Part shown: positions 60,466 through 64,000 of the stretch, in pieces
Position numbering within the stretch: position 1 is the stretch's first letter
Layout: each line of letters opens with the position of its first letter
From: CBFDBF01 sp050304615
Lineage (GTDB): Bacteria > Pseudomonadota > Gammaproteobacteria > Chromatiales > Chromatiaceae
Assembly (NCBI GenBank): GCA_050304615.1
Contig: JBNLDW010000012.1
Location: 186,001-250,000, forward strand
DNA length: 64,000 nt
Direction: 5' to 3'
Position numbers and translations under genes: made by a program
The notes under the pieces: generated by a model
What the model saw: only the letters and a program-made list of their open reading frames with translations
What the model was told of the DNA's origin: nothing
Database searches by the model: none

Positions 60466-62136
60466 ATGCTGACCCAAATACACATCAAAGACCTGGCCAT
60501 AGTCTCCACTCTGGAACTGGAGCTCAATCACGGCCTGACAGCACTCACCGGTGAGACTGGCGCTGGTAAGTCCATCCTGATCGACGCCCTCGGGCTGGCC
60601 CTGGGAGAGCGCGCCGACAACGGCATGATCCGCACCGGATGTGAACGTGCGGAGATCACGGCGATATTTAACGTCAGCGCCATAAGCAGTGTGACCGAAT
60701 GGCTCCAGGAGCACTCCCTCGACTCTGGAGATGAGTGCATCCTACGCCGCGTCCTGGTGCAGTCCGGTAGCTCTTCACGCGCCTTCGTCAACGGCAGCCC
60801 TATCCCGGTTAAATTGCTCCAGGAGCTGGGCAATCTACTAGTGGACATACATGGCCAGCATGCCCATCAATCCCTGCTGCATCGGGAGCAGCAGCGTGAT
60901 CTGCTGGATGAGTTTGCACTGCACAGCGATATGCGCACACAGTTGGCACAGACCTATGACCTTTGGCAAAACTCGGCACAGCGGCTAAAACAGCTACAGA
61001 TAGAGTCCAGCGACCGCTCAGAACGGCTGGAGCTACTGCACTACCAGGTGGGTGAACTGCATGAGCTGCAGCTGAGTGAGGGCGAACTGGAGCAACTAGA
61101 TGAAGAGCACAAGAGGTTGAGCAATGCCAGCAAACTTCAGGATGGGGCTGGCCAGATCCTGAGCAGACTATACGATGACGAACATTCGCTACATGACGCC
61201 CTGGCCGCTGCCGCCAGCGAACTGGAAGAGCTTGCCACCATCGACCAGAATCTTAGCGAAACGCAACAGATGGTTGCAGACGCCACTATCCAGACCCAGG
61301 AGGCCAGCCACTCCCTGCGCCACTATCTTGATGGCATTAACCTTGATCCCGGCAGACTAGACGAAATAGAGCAGCGGCTTTCCCTGATCCACGATCTAAG
61401 CCGGAAACACCACTGCCAAGGACGAGAACTACCGCAGCTACTAACCACACTTCAGGCTGAACTAGAGGCCCTGGAACATGCAGGGGCAGACCTGGAGGCC
61501 CTAGAGCAAGAGGTAGCCACCCTGCGATCTAGCTACATGGAGCTGGCTAATACCCTGGATAGAGAGCGCCGCAGTGCGGCCGAAAAGCTACAACTTGAGG
61601 TCACTGAGGGCATCCAAAATTTGGGGATGCCGGGCGGGATCTTCGAGGTAGCAGTTGAAACTCTGGAAGAAGAGAAGGCCGCAGCACACGGCCTGAACCG
61701 GGTAGAATTTATGGTAAGTGCCAATCCTGGACATCCGGTTAAAGCACTGACCAAGGTGGCCTCTGGGGGCGAACTCTCCCGTATCAGCCTAGCCATACAG
61801 GTTGCCACTGTACGCTGTTCCGGCGTGCCTATCCTGATCTTTGACGAGGTAGATGTAGGTATCGGTGGCGGAGTAGCAGAGATCGTAGGTCAGCTCCTGC
61901 ACCAGCTGGGGGAACATCGACAGGTACTTTGCGTCACCCACCTACCGCAGGTGGCAGCCCAGGGGCACCACCATCTACGGATAGCAAAGAGCGAACAAAA
62001 AGGGGAGATCAAGACCGATATCACCTCCCTCCATGAGGATGGTCGTATCCAGGAGATCGCGCGGATGCTGGGTGGTCTAAAGATTACCGAGCAGACCCTG
62101 GCCCATGCCAGAGAGATGGTTGCCGCAGCACCGTAG
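60466..62136 (+). CDS. recN: DNA repair protein RecN
   Basis: 556-residue SMC-like protein for double-strand-break repair. Walker A GETGAGKS with Lys35, a long central coiled coil (LEQLDEEHKRLSNASKL and later stretches), the ABC signature ASGGELSRISLAIQV, and Walker B ILIFDEVDVGIGG. The ATG at 60466 gives the E. coli-like length; the upstream frame overlaps nadK. The Fur gene converges 15 bp downstream. Confidence 0.96.
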   Translation: MLTQIHIKDLAIVSTLELELNHGLTALTGETGAGKSILIDALGLALGERADNGMIRTGCERAEITAIFNVSAISSVTEWLQEHSLDSGDECILRRVLVQSGSSSRAFVNGSPIPVKLLQELGNLLVDIHGQHAHQSLLHREQQRDLLDEFALHSDMRTQLAQTYDLWQNSAQRLKQLQIESSDRSERLELLHYQVGELHELQLSEGELEQLDEEHKRLSNASKLQDGAGQILSRLYDDEHSLHDALAAAASELEELATIDQNLSETQQMVADATIQTQEASHSLRHYLDGINLDPGRLDEIEQRLSLIHDLSRKHHCQGRELPQLLTTLQAELEALEHAGADLEALEQEVATLRSSYMELANTLDRERRSAAEKLQLEVTEGIQNLGMPGGIFEVAVETLEEEKAAAHGLNRVEFMVSANPGHPVKALTKVASGGELSRISLAIQVATVRCSGVPILIFDEVDVGIGGGVAEIVGQLLHQLGEHRQVLCVTHLPQVAAQGHHHLRIAKSEQKGEIKTDITSLHEDGRIQEIARMLGGLKITEQTLAHAREMVAAAP

Positions 62137-62151
62137 GTACTGCTGTCGTGA

Positions 62152-62577
62152 CTACTTTTTCCCTTGGCAATCCAGGTCTTTACAGCGCCCATAAATAACC
62201 AGGGTGTGATCCTCAATATCGAAGCCCAGATTTTCAGCAATCTGCTGCTGCCGCTTCTCTATCACATCATCCACAAACTCCTCCACCCGGCCACAATTGA
62301 CACATATAAGATGGTCATGGTGCTCGCCCTGATCCAGCTTAAAGACCGCAAAACCACCCTCAAAATTGTGCCGATTTAGCAAGCCAGCCGACTCAAACTG
62401 GGTCAACACCCGATAGACCGTTGCCAGACCAATATCCTCATCATTCTGCAACAGCAGCCTATATACATCCTCCGCACTCAGGTGGCGATCACTGTTCTGC
62501 TCCAAGATCTTCAGGATCTTCAGGCGGGGTACAGTAACCTTGAGTCCGACTTTTCGTATCTCTTGATCTTCTGCCAC
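62152..62577 (-). CDS. fur: Ferric uptake regulator Fur
   Basis: 141-residue iron-responsive repressor. N-terminal winged helix (EIRKVGLKVTVPRLKILKILEQ, LSAEDVYRLLLQNDEDIGLATVYRVLTQFE), metal site HHDHLICVNCG and a second cysteine pair CKDLDC for structural zinc. The GTG at 62577 (reading MAEDQEIRK) matches the conserved N-terminus; GTG at 62598 is an alternative. It diverges from bamE, a usual arrangement. Confidence 0.96.
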   Translation of the reverse strand: MAEDQEIRKVGLKVTVPRLKILKILEQNSDRHLSAEDVYRLLLQNDEDIGLATVYRVLTQFESAGLLNRHNFEGGFAVFKLDQGEHHDHLICVNCGRVEEFVDDVIEKRQQQIAENLGFDIEDHTLVIYGRCKDLDCQGKK

Positions 62578-62654
62578 TTGCTCTCTCTTTTGGCCCACTT
62601 TCTTGTTAGAATTGAGGTATCATTCGCAAATTGAATTTAACTGGATTGATCACA

Positions 62655-63434
62655 ATGCATAAGCTTCTCACTCTTCTGGTATTTATTGCAACCCTGCTGC
62701 TCGTAGGGTGCTCTCTTACAGAGATGCCGGGGGTCTACCGCCCGAATATTCAGCAAGGCAACGTAGTGACACAACAAATGGTCAACCAGCTCGAGCCGCA
62801 GATGAGCAAAAGCCAGGTCAGATTCATCCTCGGAACCCCACTATTGGTCGACGTCTTCCATCAGGATCGTTGGGACTATCTCTACAGCATGGATGATCAC
62901 AGCGATACTGTTACCACTGAGCGGATTGCCCTCTACTTTGAGGATGATCGCCTAGTTGGTATCCAGGGGGACTACCGCCCTCTGTCACAAGCCGACCCAT
63001 TTGCCGACCAAGAAGATATAGTACACACCGTGCCCGACTATAAAGATCGGGATAAGGGTCTGTTTGGCAAGGCCATGGAAACGGTTGGACTGGGAAGCGA
63101 TCAGCCACCGGAAAGAGTGCCGATGGAACAGGGAGAAGTGACAGAAGCTGGGACAGAGGCAGTAACCGCAGCAGCTGCAGAAGCCACGACCGCCACGCAG
63201 GCAGAAGAAGTAGGTGCCGCGCCGGTTGAAGATAGCGCTGTGCCGGTTGAAGAGAGCCCCGCTCCAGTTGAGGATAGCACTGCACCAGTCGAAGATAGCG
63301 CTGTGCCAATTCAGGCCGCGCCGGAGAGTGTTATCACAACCGGGGCCAGCATCGAGCTACCGGAAAAGAGAGCGACACAACCAGCACCGGTACGAGACCT
63401 GCTGGGGCCTATGGACAACCCTCAGGGCGAATAG
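62655..63434 (+). CDS. bamE: Outer membrane assembly lipoprotein BamE (SmpA/OmlA) with a long tail
   Basis: 259 residues. Signal peptide with lipobox LVGC, so Cys19 is lipidated; the SmpA/OmlA fold follows (VVTQQMVNQLEPQMSKSQVRFILGTPLLVDVFHQDRWDYLY to about residue 105), which is diagnostic. Most BamE proteins are 110-170 residues; here about 150 residues follow, acidic and Ala/Glu/Pro/Val-rich. They contain four seven-residue repeats of the form APVEDSA/VPVEESP (bases 63219-63302). A TTG start at 62631 is unlikely. The BAM role is secure; the tail's role is unknown. Confidence 0.93.
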   Translation: MHKLLTLLVFIATLLLVGCSLTEMPGVYRPNIQQGNVVTQQMVNQLEPQMSKSQVRFILGTPLLVDVFHQDRWDYLYSMDDHSDTVTTERIALYFEDDRLVGIQGDYRPLSQADPFADQEDIVHTVPDYKDRDKGLFGKAMETVGLGSDQPPERVPMEQGEVTEAGTEAVTAAAAEATTATQAEEVGAAPVEDSAVPVEESPAPVEDSTAPVEDSAVPIQAAPESVITTGASIELPEKRATQPAPVRDLLGPMDNPQGE

Positions 63435-63435
63435 A

Positions 63436-63762
63436 TTACGCCTCTTCTGCTGCCGCTTTAGCCTCTGCCGCGGCCTTCTCTGCCGCCTTCCTTTTACGCA
63501 CCTCTTTTGGGTCGGCTATAAGGGGGCGGTATATCTCCACCCGATCACCAGACTTTAGTTTAACATCCAGCTCGGTCGCCTTGCCAAAGATCCCGACCAT
63601 GGCCTCAGCTGGCTCAATCTCAGGGAACTGAGCGGCTATGCCGGATTGCTCAATCGCCTCCAGCGCGGTCATTCCGGTAATACCTTTAACCTTCAAGATC
63701 ACCTGGCTATCTGGTTTGGCATAGGCCACTTCTACTTCCACTTCAATATTCTCAGCTGTCAC
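63436..63762 (-). CDS. rnfH: RnfH family protein (RatB, UPF0125)
   Basis: 108 residues with a ubiquitin-like fold: IEVEVEVAYAKPDSQVILKVKGITGMTALEAIEQSGI, then VGIFGKATELDVKLKSGDRVEIYRPLIADPKEVRKRKA. The last 25 residues are Lys/Ala/Glu-rich. The GTG at 63762 has GAGG six bases upstream and overlaps the ratA stop; ATGs at 63774 and 63780 are alternatives. Confidence 0.92.
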   Translation of the reverse strand: MTAENIEVEVEVAYAKPDSQVILKVKGITGMTALEAIEQSGIAAQFPEIEPAEAMVGIFGKATELDVKLKSGDRVEIYRPLIADPKEVRKRKAAEKAAAEAKAAAEEA

Positions 63763-64000
63763 AATATACCTCATCCGCACGTTTACAGAACGCGTCCACC
63801 AGGGTGTTCGCTATCTGGTTAAAGACTGCACCAAAGGCAGCATTAATAAGTTTACCGGAGAACTCAAAATCCAGCACCAATTCTATCTTGCAGGCACCTT
63901 CACGCAATGGGGTAAAGGTCCAGCCACCATGTAGCTTGCGAAAAGGGCCCTCCCGCAGTTCGATATCAACCCGCTCATTAGGCACCAACGGATTACAGGT
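63752..64000 (-). CDS. ratA: RatA-type coenzyme Q-binding/START-like protein, truncated by the window edge
   Basis: Only the C-terminal 82 residues lie in the window: the beta-strand pattern VDIELREGPFRKLHGGWTFTPLREGACKIELVLDFEFSGKLINAAFGAVFNQIANTLVDAFCKRADEVY is typical of the polyketide-cyclase/START family member RatA. The gene runs off the end of the window and its start is not seen. It stands just upstream of rnfH, with which it overlaps, the usual order. Confidence 0.92.
   Translation of the reverse strand, partial: TCNPLVPNERVDIELREGPFRKLHGGWTFTPLREGACKIELVLDFEFSGKLINAAFGAVFNQIANTLVDAFCKRADEVYCDS

Noticed and set aside
1..64000. tRNA, rRNA, tmRNA, CRISPR array, prophage or complete insertion sequence
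   Set aside because: I saw no cloverleaf, no regular spaced repeats, no integrase or transposase frame. Short palindromic repeats were found but none with a transposase.

Overview
This window is a chromosomal segment of a motile Gram-negative bacterium, almost certainly a gammaproteobacterium. The evidence is outer-membrane biology (BamE, the LapA/LapB pair, a TonB receptor with TonB), a Pseudomonas/Vibrio-style flagellar regulatory cascade (FleQ, FleS, FleR), the gammaproteobacterial orders rpsF-rpsR-DUF2232-rplI-dnaB-alr-radA and grpE-dnaK-dnaJ-dapB, and the recN/fur/bamE/rnfH/ratA block. Base composition is close to balanced and I see no prophage, complete insertion sequence, CRISPR array, rRNA or tRNA. 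Species cannot be named from the sequence alone.

Layout. 1-3.3 kb: 3' part of valS, then nfo behind a hairpin that overlaps its ribosome binding site. 3.3-4.1 kb: about 750 bp without a credible gene, packed with a dozen strong hairpins. 4.1-10.4 kb: gabD, a fumarylacetoacetate-hydrolase-family enzyme, a Ser/Thr kinase fused to a cyclic-nucleotide-binding domain, and an mscS/HerA-like ATPase pair. 10.5-13.5 kb: a TonB-dependent copper receptor diverging from a tonB gene around a palindrome. 14-18.8 kb: pyruvate phosphate dikinase, its regulatory kinase/phosphotransferase, and bioA. 18.8-21.9 kb: a tightly overlapped operon of a fatty acid hydroxylase, an ArsS-type radical SAM protein and two rSAM-associated transferases. 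22-30.8 kb: a mixed accessory stretch (shikimate-kinase-like protein, ThrH, GFA protein, PilZ, PsiE-like, EEP phosphatase/nuclease, ferritin-like protein, small membrane proteins, a DUF2167 operon with a 46-residue microprotein, a glutaredoxin-like protein and a pentapeptide-repeat protein).

30.8-44.7 kb is the flagellar region: a FliK-like/FlhB-like pair converging on fleQ, fleSR and fliEFGHIJ, with candidate sigma-54 promoters before fleS and fliE and a tPilZ gene upstream of fleQ; a CorB-like transporter and a third PilZ protein follow. 44.8-54.7 kb holds housekeeping genes (radA, alr, dnaB, rplI, rpsR, rpsF, pyrF, lapB, lapA) and a second, canonical fliK. 54.7-64 kb holds dapB, the heat-shock genes dnaJ-dnaK-grpE with two sigma-32-type promoters, nadK-recN, fur, bamE with a long repeat-bearing tail, rnfH and the end of ratA.

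The genes suggest a bacterium that couples motility to c-di-GMP (FleQ plus three PilZ-type proteins), reverses glycolysis at the PEP/pyruvate step through regulated PPDK, and takes up copper or a copper chelate. The least understood parts are the 3.3-4.1 kb hairpin chain, the cyclic-nucleotide-linked kinase, the ArsS/fatty-acid-hydroxylase operon and the DUF2167/microprotein operon.
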